Assembly: GCA_015680685.1 (NCBI GenBank)
Contig: MNCI01024892.1
Location: 657,688 to 721,687, forward strand
Length of the DNA: 64,000 nt
Direction of reading: 5' to 3'
Source: Gnetum montanum
Taxonomy: Eukaryota > Streptophyta > Gnetopsida > Gnetales > Gnetaceae
Under the pieces are notes generated by a model that was given only the letters and a program-made list of their open reading frames with translations, was not told the DNA's origin and did no database searches. The position numbers and the translations under genes were made by a program. Shown here one piece after another: positions 44,594 through 56,280 of this stretch (its first letter is position 1; each line of letters starts with the position of its first letter).

Positions 44594-46540
44594 GATTTTA
44601 AGATTTTATCATTTCAACAAGCTTACAACATGAAGAATAAAGAGAACCCAACCTAGAATTCACATCACTCAAAACTAGAAGCTATTATAAGATACTATTA
44701 TAGATTTTTCATTCCTTTGAAGAAAGGAGAACAAAGATAGATTAAATACCATTTGGCTATGTTGTTGTTCCATTATTCATTTATAGATGTGATGCAAGAT
44801 CTTGGTTGTAATGATGAGAAGATTGAAATAAACTACCTCTCTCTTCGACATCTATATAAAGGATTAGAAAATAATACTTGAAGAAGAATTCTAATGAGCA
44901 TTGGATGAAGAATGACAATTCATAAGTGTAACTTCATTACTACAGGATCATGAAGAGTATGATTTTAAAATACTTAATCATAATCTATTCTAGAGAATAA
45001 AATTAAAGATGCTTGGCTTATGAGATATTGATAACATATACGATTGGGTGTTCAATTATTCAAGAGAACATATTGCAAAGTTTATCATAGCCTTTATTTC
45101 TAGTAATAAATCATCTCAATTCATGATTATCATAGATCATGACTTGGTACCTATGATTTTGATAAGTTGGATGCTAAGCAAAAGAAATGCTATAGCAAAA
45201 TTATAGGACACATGTGGTTTTCACAATAAATAGATGAAGATGTTGTCCCTTTATAAATGATTATTTAGGAAACAACTAGTACAAGAAAGTCTTTTCGTAT
45301 AGGTGCAATTTGTAATGCTTTCATGAAGTGCTATCATGAAAAACATAATGCTTTACTTTTCATGGCAGTCAAAGGACTTGATTCTTATAACATTAATGAA
45401 ACTATCATTTGCTCTAGTTTGAGCATTGGAATAGATGCGTATAAAGAATTTTCTATCTTTGATAAAATAAGTATACAATATCAACTTTCTTAGGTGAGAT
45501 ATAATCATTAAGGAAATTAGTTTTGTGGAGGAAAGACTATTACAAAGCAATGATAAAAGATTAATAGATATTTTTAAAGCACCATAATGAACTTTTTGGA
45601 GGAAGATTAGTTATACTCATAAGAGACCTAAGTTATCTTCCTCCTATGCTTGATGTTATGTCTTATGCATCTATGAATCTAGATATCACATGAGTTTGAT
45701 AATACTTTGATACATTTGTTATGTTAGATGTAGTTTACTTTCAATTTAAAAATGATCCTAAACATTAGAGATTTAGGGAAGTGTTAATACAAAAAAGCCT
45801 TGATGAAGACTATCAATTCTTGGGTGATAAAATGAATCTTGCATCGACTTCTAACAAATTAAATGGTTTTGAATATTCAATGCATTTGTATGATATAAAG
45901 GAGAAAGTGTAATCACACAATAATAAAATGCTGTAGAAAATGCAAAGACTCATTGTTGTGTTGTAGATAGAGATTCCCATGGATTTAAAATCTTAGAAAA
46001 TAATGGAAATAATATTAAGAAATCTTTACTTGTATGTGAAGATGCATGGATGACACTTACAATTAACTTTTGGCTAGAAGTAGGATTGGTAAACAATGCA
46101 CTTGGCACAATTCATAGTACTATTTATCATCCTAGAAGTAGCCATGTATATTACCATGTTATGTTGTTGTTGATTTTGACTCCTACATTGGATGTTCATT
46201 TAACAATTGTAATCCCCATCATATGAAAATTATATTCATGGTTCAAGGAACATCACATCGATTACTATTGTGATTGGCATGGGCCATGACTATCCATAAA
46301 TTTTAAGAAATAACTTTGGATAAGGATAATATTCATATAGGATCCAAAGAAGTTAAGAGTCTAACCTTTGTTGTATTATCTAGAGTTAAGAATATTGATT
46401 CTATGAAGATTCATCCTCCATTCATTTTGTAATATCAAAATATTTTTGATTCTAAACATCTTCATAGTAGAATTGTAGAAGAAAAATGTTTTTTTATTCA
46501 GAAGATTAGACATCTTAAGTTTATGTTGCTATCTATATTC
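44594..46540 (+). pseudogene. PIF1-type DNA helicase relic
   Basis: The C-terminal half is readable over several frames. RFREVLIQKSLDEDYQFLG (about 45765-45830) leads to YDIKEKV, and NAKTHCCVVDR lies at 45940-45980. LLVCEDAWMTLTINFWLEVG (46030-46090) is followed by LVNNALGTIHSTIYHP and VDFDSYIG. Then come WAMTIHKF (46280-46300; consensus WAMTIHKSQG) and LTLDKDNIHIGSKEVKSLTF, followed by VVLSRVKNIDSMKIHPPF. These are the last helicase motifs of the PIF1/Helitron helicase group, which unwinds DNA 5' to 3'. The N-terminal half (44640-45550), with KLDAKQKKCYSKIIGH, lacks a visible Walker A box. Stops abound. It may be a piece of a Helitron or a processed copy; no Helitron ends were seen. E8 interrupts its downstream flank. 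Confidence 0.68.
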
Positions 46541-46544
46541 TTTT

Positions 46545-47110
46545 TGATGAGAAACAGGCATCCCCTATGCCTAACCATTCAAATTATGAGAATTCATGCA
46601 GAACCTAATCAAATTCTGTGGATGAGACTAGTTTGGCATCTACACCATTAAGTATTAATTGTAGTTCACTATCTTCCAACTTGGATTGTCATGTATGGTT
46701 TAGTTTAGAGTAAGGCATATGATTATTGATGTGGTTTGGCCTTATGCTACTCCTAATGGTAATAGAGAAATTAATTATTTAATCTAATTAACAATAGAAA
46801 GTAAAGTCTAGACTAGCCTACAGACAATGAGTGTCTATTCCCAACTTGTTGTACATGTCTTGAACCCATGTATCCACTACTAGGATTACCAAGCGCTACG
46901 CTACTAGGCAAACCAAGAAATAATGTTGTTAAGATTACCAAGTGAATACATGTTTACTCTTGAAACTAGTCATGCTCATTCTTTCAATTCATTAATATGC
47001 ATGGAAACATAAATATTAACTAAGTACATGGAATATAAATTACATTAAAATTAAATTTAATCTAACTCAAAGTGCTGCAATGAATAAGAATCAATCTCAA
47101 TATTATATCT
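46545..47110 (-). repeat. E8 3' LTR, left fragment
   Basis: Homologous to 56281-56910. It ends in mid-LTR near AATCTCAATATTAT where E7 begins; the LTR continues at 51109. Confidence 0.82.
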
Positions 47111-47999
47111 TGATAAAGTTAATTTTGGCGGACTATGATATCAGATATACAATATTGTAGCTCTAATATTGTAACACTAGCTACATCATCGTATATGTGA
47201 TATTGTGAGATGTGTGCCAGCCTATGAATATAGCACTGAGGTGCATGAATCTACAATAGGTTTCATTCCATAGTAGTGTAACTCTTGCAATTTGTTTTTG
47301 TAATTTTAGTCTTAAGTACTTAGAATTATATGGCCGTAGTATGGTGTTGAGTAATTGTATAGAGTCTTTATTCAAGGGAAGTGCACTTGGACACATTTCA
47401 TGACCAACAATAAAGATCAAGATTTCTTATCACCATTACTGCATCCACTTAGTAGAAAAATGTTCACTATTTTCACTTCGATTAACTAATTACTACTTTC
47501 CTAGTTAATGTTTACTATTCCATGCACTTTACTTTCATTATCATTAAGTAATATGGATATGACCAGTTTCAAGAACTAAGTGTAGTTATTTGGTAATTTA
47601 TTAGCATTATCGCTTGGTATGCCCAATAGTGATACACTTGGTAATCCTAATGATGACTACATGAGTCAAAGGCATGTACAAAGAATCAATACTGGATATC
47701 CATCGCCATAGGATAGACTAGATTTGTTTACTGTTTTAGTTAGACTTAGAGTAGAAATTATTTTTGCTTTACCATATTTTCTAGGAGAAATGGCCTATCA
47801 ACATCAACATATCATACACCTCACTGTGAGCTAAACCATATATGTAAACTTGACTAGCTCCACGTGGGAAGATAATGGTATTAAACTTAAATCAATTGCT
47901 AGCATAATCACATTACCTCATTCATGAATTACAATATGGTTGCACATGAAATGCCTGTGACTTGTATGGTTGGGTCTTGGATTGATCCACCACTAATCA
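47111..47999 (+). repeat. E7 5' LTR
   Basis: About 889 bp. It ends CCACTAATCA with the primer site next to it. 47340-47999 is homologous to 50434-51108. The left boundary is estimated from where E8 LTR homology ends. Confidence 0.72.
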
Positions 48000-48000
48000 T

Positions 48001-48019
48001 TGGTGTCATTGCTAAGGAC
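48001..48019 (+). promoter_or_regulatory. E7 primer-binding site (decayed)
   Basis: TGGTGTCATTGCTAAGGAC, the tRNA-Asp-type site with only transitions. The usual leader and the first gag residues that should follow are missing. Confidence 0.65.
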
Positions 48020-48049
48020 TAGTCCTTGTATGTCTTTCATGAGGACAAT

Positions 48050-50380
48050 TAAATGAGATTTAGAGACATACAAGGCAACATAGTCCTACCTCTAGATCAT
48101 GCAACACTTATTATGCTCAAAACTACCTTAAGGGGAATAAATTTGAACCAAATCCAGGAAGGGTACCATGTGACTAAGCACATGACAAGGTCCTATGAAC
48201 CCATAAAGGAGCAGATAAGGAGAGATGCTACTATGAAAATCAAACATCTACACAACAAAGGGAAGTAGGTTAACACTTTTCTTGTCTTACATGAACTCAA
48301 TGTTGATGCATTTATAATAGAACAAATCCACTAGAATCATGAAGAACCTTCAAAAACACCTATCATCAGACTTACGGAAGCTATAAAAGTTCAACTGCAT
48401 TCCACCCTAGTAGAAACAACTAAGAGGAAGGCTACTAAATGAAAATATATAAATAGGACTCAAGGCCAAGAGTTTTTTCCAAATCCTACAGAGAAGAATA
48501 TTGGAGTTATGAAAGGAGGACAAGCCAACATCATTCTCCTACTATCTCATCCTCATCCTCATGATCATCAATGGACTCTAACAAAAGAAAACACAAGTAC
48601 CAAGACTATGATAGGGAAGAAAGGAAGACTCATGATTGTTATTCAAGACACTCTAATATAGAAGATGAAGAATATGAATGAAGAAGACAAAGGGATCAAA
48701 GAGAGGATCAAGAAAGGCATGAGCACAGAAAGGGGTACCGCTATACTAGAGTACACAAACCCAATTATGATGATGAACCCTTGATAGCAATCTGTAGCAT
48801 GATAAAAATCCAAGAAGTTGTACAAAATTTGACTAGGAACATGAGTGATAGTCATATCAAATGGCTCAACATATATAACATGCCAAAATTTGAAGGTGGT
48901 TATAATGCTAATCCACAACACCACCTCCAAGCATTCCATGATGCCTACATCCTACAAAACATTATTAGGTACCAAGACTATGATAGGGAAGAAAGAAGGA
49001 CTCATGATTTTCATTATTGTTATTCAAGACACTCTAATATAGAAGATGAAGAATATGAACAAAGAATACAAAGGGATCAAAGAGAGGATCAAGAAAGGCA
49101 TGAGCACAGAAAGGGGCACCGCTACAATAGAGCACATGAATCCAATTATGATGATGAATCCCTGATGGCAATCCATAGCATGATAAAAATCCAGGAAGTT
49201 GTACACATTTTGACTAGGCATATGAGGGATATCTATATCAAATGGCTTGACATAAATAACATGCCAAAATTTTAAGGTGGTTATAATGCTAATCTACAAC
49301 ATGACCTCCAAGCACTCCATGATGCCTGCATCCTACAGAACATTGAAAGTGATTGGCAATAGAAAACATAGGTACCAAGACTATGATAGGGAAGAAAGGA
49401 GGATTCATGATTTTCATTATTGTTATTAAAGACACTCTAATATAGAAGATGAAGAATATGAATGAAGAAGACAAAGGGATCAAAGAGAGGATCAAGAAAG
49501 GCATGAGCACAAAAAGGGGCACTGCTACAATAGAGCACATGAAGTCAATTATGATGATGAACCCCTAATGGCAATATGTAGCATGATAAAAATCTAGGAA
49601 GTTGTACACATTTTGACTAGGCACATTAGGGATAGCCATATTAAATGGCTTGACATAAATAACATGCCAAAATTTGAAGGTGGTTATAATGCTAATCCAC
49701 AACACCTCCTCTAGGCATTCTACAATGCCTACATCCTATAGAACATTGAAAGTGATTGGTAGAAGTTGAAGTTATTCCCACAAACACTTGTGAAAAAGGA
49801 TAAGAGTTGGTACAAAGCACTTGAACTTGAATCAATCAGAAGATGGATTACCATGCTAGAGATCTTTAATGATAAATACCAAACCTACTCACCAGTTTCT
49901 AATTTAAGCAAGGCACTCATGAAACCCTTAATGTAGTAATGCGCAAATACTATTCACTACTGCATAGATGCCTAGGCCATGGATTCTCATAATAGGAACA
50001 ACTAAGGCACATTGTAGATGGGTTAATGAACAAGACTAGAGAGATCCTTAGGGTTTATGCCTAAGGACGATTATCTAAAATGACTCTCCATTGAATCCAG
50101 AGACTAATTAACCAAGTGGTGAAGGAATAATTTAAGCTAAGAAAGAGAGAATTAGCTGAAGAATATAATAAGGATCCATCCATCAGAAAAAGAGATGCAC
50201 AAGTTTGTGATACCTAAGAAGAGAGGAAACCTTAAAATAGGAAATTCAAAAGAAGACTCTACCAATTTAGAAAATTCTAACTAATATTGCAGCAAAGGTA
50301 GAGAAAATGTGGGGCTTAATAGATGAAAAATTTGCAATAGTATTAAAGATTGTGGAGGAGAGAACAAAGCAAACCTTTAT
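48050..50380 (+). pseudogene. E7 gag with triplicated segment
   Basis: It begins inside gag with RFRDIQGNIVLPLDHATLI (48053-), matching the HDLEGNIVLPPNRS block of E1, so the N-terminus is deleted. A basic linker and the start of the core (IKWLNIYNMPKFEGGYN) are present three times in tandem at 48598-49760. One 164-codon stretch (48781-49275) is open through two units. The normal core follows: WQKLKLFP-like sequence, SWYKALELESIRRW, LLHRCLGHGFS and RRLINQVVKE-like blocks to 50220. WGLIDEKFAIVLKIVEERT is at about 50310-50370. Stops are present but fewer than in E2. Confidence 0.75.
48598..49760 (+). repeat. Three tandem copies of a ~390-bp gag segment
   Basis: Units start at 48598, 48970 and 49373 (each TACCAAGACTATGATAGGGA). 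Units 1 and 2 are 372 and 403 bp. Each carries an Arg/Glu/His-rich linker and the conserved gag stretch ending near NPQHHLQAFHDAYILQN. Unit 3 ends normally into the gag core. Confidence 0.88.
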
Positions 50381-50433
50381 TTAATGTGGGGCTTAGTAGA
50401 TGAATGCTGCAATAATGATGAAGTATTAAAGTA

Positions 50434-51108
50434 ATGTGGTGTTGAGTGATTGTAAGGAGTCTTTATTTAAGAGAAGTGTACTTGGAATTATTTCATGATT
50501 GATAATAAACATCGAGATTGCTTATCACTATTACAGCATCCACTTAGTTTTCTTTCTATTTACTTAGAATAACATTTACTATTTTCACTTAGATTAACTA
50601 ATTACTGCTTTCCTACTTAATGTTTACTATTCCATGCACTTTACTTTCATTATCATTAAGTGATATGAATATGACTTGTTTTAAGCACTAAATGTAGCTA
50701 TCTGGTAACCTAGTAGTGCTATCGCTTGGTACGCCTAGTAGTAGTACACTTGGTAATCCTAGTGATGACTACATGACTCCAAGGTGTGTATAGAGAATCA
50801 AGATCGAATATCCATTGCCATAAGATAGACTAGATTCATTTACTATTTTAGTTAGACTTAGATTAGAAATTATTTTCACTTTACCATATTTGTTAGGAGA
50901 AATGGCCTATCAACATCAACATATCATATACCTCAGTATGAGCTAACCATACATGTAGACTTTACTAGCTCCATGTGGGAAGACAATGGTCTCAAACTTA
51001 AACCAATTACTAGCATAATCACATTACCTCATCCACGAATTAGGATCTAGTCATGCATGAAATGCCTGACATATATGGTTGAGTATTGGATTTCTCCACT
51101 GCTCATCA
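50434..51108 (+). repeat. E7 3' LTR, 5'-truncated
   Basis: Matches 47340-47999 and ends CACTGCTCATCA. The first ~230 bp of the LTR are missing because of the internal deletion. Confidence 0.78.
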
Positions 51109-51520
51109 TTGTCATTCATGGAATGTGTCTAGGTACATTTCCACTTGAATAAGATATTGTGCAACTTACTCAGATCCACACTATGAGCACTCACTGACTA
51201 TTCTTTAAGACTATAGAATAAAATTGAAAGGGTTCAGCTACTCTAATAACCAAAAGATTTCAAATACGCAGTAAAAGCATGCATATTTATAGGTGGAGGT
51301 AGACACTACATTAACACATCTACATCGATGCATATGCATCAATGCATCATCCCATGTGTTAATGTGATCATGTCAATGGGTACGCATCAACATAACTACG
51401 ACATCACAGATGCGACATAGCATTTGTAATGTAGCAGCTAGTAGAGATGTGTTGATAGGGATGCTATAATGCAAGTGCAATGTAGCATCTATGATATCTT
51501 AGCCAACTGATGCTTCATCA
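51109..51520 (-). repeat. E8 3' LTR, right fragment
   Basis: Continues the LTR broken at 47110; homologous to 56912-57307. It contains a TATA box (CTATAAATATGCATG on the minus strand, about 51276-51290) and a perfect palindrome GATGCATATGCATC at 51327-51340. Confidence 0.85.
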
Positions 51521-53640
51521 TACCCCCATGATTGAGTAAAAATTTGTCCATAAGTTAATAGGATAAGATTGAGCTTTCTTTATAAAAAATTGGAAAAGTA
51601 TGAAATTATTGACTAATGGTAGTTATTGGAAAAGTATGGGATTATTAACTAACCCTACCTACTTATTACCTCTTAGTTCCATATTACAAAATTTTATTCG
51701 AGTGGATGAATTACAAAATGATAAAAAGACTACATAGACATTAAAATTTACAAAATTTGCAAAGGTCTTCAAAAATCTGCTAAAAATAATTCTTCTTCTT
51801 GCTGCAGTGGTAGACTTCCAACCTTGATTATTATGTCAATGCTTCTCTAGTTATGCAGAACATTCTTGAAGGATGAACTAAAATTTCTTCTCATTGTTCC
51901 ATGGATCGAGTAATCATGTGATGTTTGAGCTATTATCCTCTATGTGCTACTATTTGTCCATGGGCATATCCTCCATTGTCTCTCTCTTAGGTTTGTTTTT
52001 GTGTTTAGCAAAAGACCTTCTTCCTTAGACATCCCTTTTAGCATCACCTGCAATCACCAAAATATCAACATTAATTTTGATAAATTTTCCTTAATAATTA
52101 ACCTTTTTTAAATCCCTTAGTTTGCATTTAAGCATAAGGTGATGATAGTGTACTATATCCAAGGCTATGAGGTAACTAAAATCATCAAGTTGTTCACCTT
52201 ATTTTAGCCAATTACTATTAGTTACCACAATTTTTGAAAAAAGGATGTTAGAAAAATTTCAAAGTGGACATCCTTAGCCCCCATGACTAATAAGCATAAC
52301 TCTAGAAATCAAAGGTCTAATGTAGAAGATGACTAAGAAAGTTTTGAATTTGAAGAATATTAAGATAGCAAAGTAGGAAAAATTAATTAAAAGGGATGAG
52401 AAGTAGTCCCAAAATTATGCATAAATTTAGAGAAACCATCACTGATGTTCTGGATGATGTGAAGATTACTTTAAATCCATGATCAACAAAAGTTATGCAA
52501 GTGGGTCCTCCCGAAAGTAGGCTCCTACCATAATGGCCTTGCATAATCACTTCTAGAGATGTCTATGGGGATCTTAGAAGTTAAATGTAGATCATGTCTT
52601 TGTTCTAAACAACACATAATTTCCTTGGTTGGGATTTTGCACTATACGATACAAAACCAAAAGGCTCATAATTGCATGCAGCAATGAAGTGAATAATGGG
52701 ATGAGAAGGGATTGTAGAGAATGGGATGCAAGGTGCTTTACCATGTCCGTAATAGGTTCTTGTGTCAAATATGATTAAAATGATCCCCATACATATCAGT
52801 CCGAGTTCAAAGCAACTTCATGCCATGAATAATGACCTTGCATTAATGTGTACCTTCTTGCTTACCATCATAAATACAAAACCACCATAAAGAATAATCA
52901 TCACTCCAACAGATAAGAAAAGAAAAGAATGAAAGAAGGGCCTTAGTTAAAGGGGTGCCTCCAGGCATGGGTAACATGTCTTTTTAGCCCCATAACCAGT
53001 GTTTGTAGCCCATTATTGTGTCTAAGGGGTGTGCGTTGAATTCCCATTACTATTTTATTTTATTTTTATTTTGGAAATGAAAACCATACCATGTAAAGAC
53101 ATAGCTTCCTATTTATTGGTCAATGAAGGAGTGATGATACATTCCTAAAGAATTCATAAACCACATGAAGAAAGTTAAGAAGAGAACCCAACAATCCCCT
53201 TGAGGTCACACCCTTTGTCATTCCCACTTGGTCATTCCCTCTTTCTTCAAGGTACAATGATCATTGATTGATTTTAATTTCATAAATGAGAACCAAATTT
53301 CTTTCATGAAAAAAGATTTTTTTATTTAAAGAACTAGAGGGATGGATGAGGTGGTCTCACTATTTCACACAATTACTTACCCAATAATCTTAATAGCATA
53401 GCACAAAAACCCAACATATAGTGTTGACTTCTGCATCCTGACTAGTAACATTATTAACAAAAACATAAAAGGCATTCATATAGCATAAAGAACATGACTC
53501 AAGAAAAGAGAAAATTATAAAGAAAAGAAAAATAAAAAGAAATGAAAAACATATTAAGAATTAGAAAATATGTAAAGAAATAGGGAAATGATAAAAAATT
53601 GTAAAACAAAAAGGTAAAAAACACTTATTAGTTCTTGATT
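51521..53640 (-). other. E8 3' region with intron
   Basis: The polypurine tract (CATGGGGGTA on minus, 51521-51530) is followed by about 2.1 kb without a long frame. After the intron at 52048-52197 there is a short basic frame (DAKRDV, KHKNKPKRETMEDM) that may be a truncated accessory ORF. 52920-53230 is the conserved block shared with E2, E6, E3 and E9. A-rich runs occur at 53500-53620. Confidence 0.55.
52048..52197 (-). other. Putative intron in E8 3' region (GT-AG intact)
   Basis: 150 nt on the minus strand, with donor AATAAG|GTGAACAAC and acceptor GTGATTGCAG|GTGATG. The acceptor context is the same as in E6 and E2; the intron is longer than the 58-61 nt versions. Confidence 0.5.
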
Positions 53641-54120
53641 TAGGATGGGGCATCTCCCTCACGACTAAGTGTTAAGGCAAGACAAGAGCTAATAAGTAGG
53701 TTGGCTAGTTCCATGTATCTTTTAAACAGTTTTGTACTTTCATCTTCAAGCGATTGGATGTCCTCTAGTTTAGTGGCTACTGCGTACACTTGTTTTCACT
53801 CATGCACTTATTTCTTAACTTTGTTATGGATTGGTAGAGGGGTTGTGTTTATATTTTGAATTTCATGCCCACAACTACACCCTTTATTATTAGTAGTGAT
53901 GCATGGAGGTTTCTGTCTCTTTACAGTGATAGGCTTACCTTTTATGTCTTGTGTTGGAGTGGTGATGGTTGTTGGCTTTTGCATATGATCAAGAGACATT
54001 GTTCTGAAGAGGAAGGATGTTGCACCAAATTTTCCTTGTGATGGTTTTGATGTGCCAGTAGGTCTACGTGTTTTTCACTCACATGTGGAAACCATCCTTA
54101 AGAAAGGACATTTCTAAGGT
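53641..54120 (-). pseudogene. E8 protease-proximal remnant
   Basis: This sequence corresponds to the region downstream of protease in E3 (17580-17720), including a stretch around 53860-53880 equivalent to the end of the protease block. It joins straight to the 3' region near 53640-53700, marking the deletion of RT, RNase H and integrase. The protease active site itself is not seen. Confidence 0.5.
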
Positions 54121-56155
54121 TGCGGTGGAGATCTACTAGCCTTATCATTTTTATTTATGCTCACAGTACAAGTGGCATTTTCCATTGATGTTGTGGTGCC
54201 AAACCTTACTATGTTGTTGACAGTGACATGTGATGAAGGGAAGTATGAGAATATTGAGGATATGATAGAGGATGAGAGGCATGAGGTGGTGATCCCATAG
54301 AAGATGTCACAAGTTGACGATATTTGGGAGAGTGGTAGTAGTGATTTGAGGTAGAGGAAGTATAACTAGTTGGGAAAATAGGTTGTTAAACATAATATTT
54401 GTACAAGTCTAGCTAGTAATAAGGGTGGTGGTGGTTTGATGATGGCCTCCCCCATGATTGTGAGTTTTACCACTGTGGTTGATAGTAGTTTTGAGGCTGA
54501 TAAAAAATCCCGCTAGGATAGTACGATTGGTTGTAGGACTATCTATAATTACCTTATGAGAAAGATAATTTCCTAGGCATTTGCTTTTGTAAGAACTTGG
54601 AATTCAAAGAAAAATTCCAATGAACATGTAGATGTAACATGACTAGGTAATAGCCCTTTGGATGGTCATATAAGCGTATGTCACATCCATCATCATCTTC
54701 TATGGTTGAGTCCATAACCTCTTCACCTACAACCATTTTTTCTTTTTGTCAATAAGTGTTCCTACCTATTTCTTAGTTCTTTTTCCTCTTCTTGTTTAGA
54801 TCACTTGATTCATTTTATATTACTCTCTCCTCTATGGTTTTCACGTAAGTTGTAACTTTATTGTTCATCAACTCCCACATCTTATCTATCCTTACTTCAA
54901 GCTCATCAATAGACTTTTGTATTGGCAAGGTTTGTTGTGAAATCACCTCATCAAGAGCTACCTCTTTTTCCTTATCATATATATGGATCCTCTTCTTTTG
55001 AAGAGTTGGATCCTAGTTATATTCCTATATATTCACTTGTTTACATAGCTCTCCTTCTTCTTTTGCCACCCACTCAAATAGCCTCTATATCTGATGGGCT
55101 TTTAGTTCATATAATTAACCTTGGGCATAAATCCCAAGGGTCTCTCTTGTTTGATTACGAAGCCCATCTATGATGTGGAAAAGTTGCTCTTTTTGAGAGA
55201 AATAATGGCATGGACATCTATGTAGTAGAGAATAGTATCTATCCAAGGCCACATCCAAGGATTCATGATTTTATTGCTTTCACCCTTAGATTGTTTTTCT
55301 TAGGTTGGATACTCTTGCATAGGTTTGGTACTTTTTGTTGAAGAGTTCCAGCATTGTGGACTACCAATGGATTGAATCTAGTTCCAATGATCTATACCAA
55401 CTTTTAGCTTCATCTACTAACATCCTAGGAAAGAGCTTAAGCTTTTTTCACTTGCGTTTGATATTTTGCAAAATGCAAGCACCATGGAAGACCTATAAAT
55501 GATGTTATGCATAAAAATTATAGCCTTTCCTAAATTTAGGAATGTTGTTCATGTTAAGCTATTTGATTTGGTTGTCCCTTTGATGCCTTTGGGGTATTTG
55601 AATTGCCTCCCTAATCTATGTTAGGCCCCTAATAGCCAACAAGGGTTCATCTATATCAAACATGTCATGGTGGTAATCTCTTTTTTTATTTGTCTGATGG
55701 TGTTGATCTTGTCTCTGCTCACTTTGATGTCTTTCATCTTTCCCTTGCATTTTATTTCTATTTTCATCTTGATCCCTTAGTGAATCTCTATCTTCATACC
55801 TACATTCATCTTCATTAGAATTAGACATTGAAGAGGAAGAGGAAGAGGAAGATGAGGAATTGGAAGAATAATCATCGCTTCAATATCTTCCCCCATGGTC
55901 CCTTGATCTATCTTTTTTAGGTTTAGATGAGGTTTTAGGCCTTGAGGCCCTCCTTATTCTAAGACCTTTTCCATCTCCTCTAGGATTATCTAAATGAGTT
56001 GAACATAATCCTTGCATGTAGTAAGGGTGGAAATGAGCACATGAAACCCTTTCTTGAGGTTGTTCACTCTAATTCTCTGCAGTATAGAACCTATCATTTC
56101 TCTTATGAGTGTTCTCATCATACAATGCCTTATTGGTCCTATGTGAAGAAGACAT
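54121..56155 (-). pseudogene. E8 gag
   Basis: The start is at the ATG at 56155-56153 (minus), encoding MSSSHRTNKALYDENTHKR. The charged linker at 55828-55616 (SNEDECRYEDRDSLRDQDEN) is open for 70 codons. The core at 55560-55030 includes FHIIDGLRNQTRETLGIYAQ-like sequence and then the helix with WVAKEEGELCKQV. At 54736-54554 a Lys-rich and acidic stretch leads to CDIRLYDHPKGYY, where the last Cys of the zinc knuckle is Tyr. A Pro/Tyr-rich tail follows. Several stops are present. Confidence 0.75.
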
Positions 56156-56261
56156 GATTTTAACATGTGTGATTTAAAATATTAGTATTTTCTAAAAGAT
56201 AAATTGTTAATACTTTTACAATGATCTTATGTAATATAACTAATCTATATAACTAGTACCA

Positions 56262-56279
56262 TCCCTGACAATGGCACCA
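56262..56279 (-). promoter_or_regulatory. E8 primer-binding site (tRNA-Asp type)
   Basis: The minus strand reads TGGTGCCATTGTCAGGGA beside the LTR at 56281. It differs from the tRNA-Asp complement by four transitions, three at CpG positions, and two of those on different bases from the ones changed in E1. Confidence 0.75.
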
Positions 56280-56280
56280 A

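Larger units (their letters stand above)
47111..51108 (+). mobile_element. E7: gag-only Ty3/gypsy derivative inserted in the E8 LTR
   Basis: Plus-strand element with a 5' LTR (47111-47999), a decayed primer site (48001-48019), gag only, and a 5'-truncated 3' LTR (about 50434-51108). The sequence passes from gag (near 50380) directly into the LTR, so all of pol and the 3' region is deleted. A clear 5-bp target duplication is not recognisable (ttgtc on the right). Its placement inside an otherwise continuous LTR of E8 is clear. Confidence 0.8.

Noticed and set aside
44594-46540. A live host PIF1 helicase gene
   Set aside because: Dozens of stops and frame changes and no recognisable Walker A segment.
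48598-49760. Regularly spaced repeats as a possible CRISPR array or satellite
   Set aside because: Units are ~390 bp coding gag segments without short repeat/spacer structure; this is a tandem duplication inside one element.
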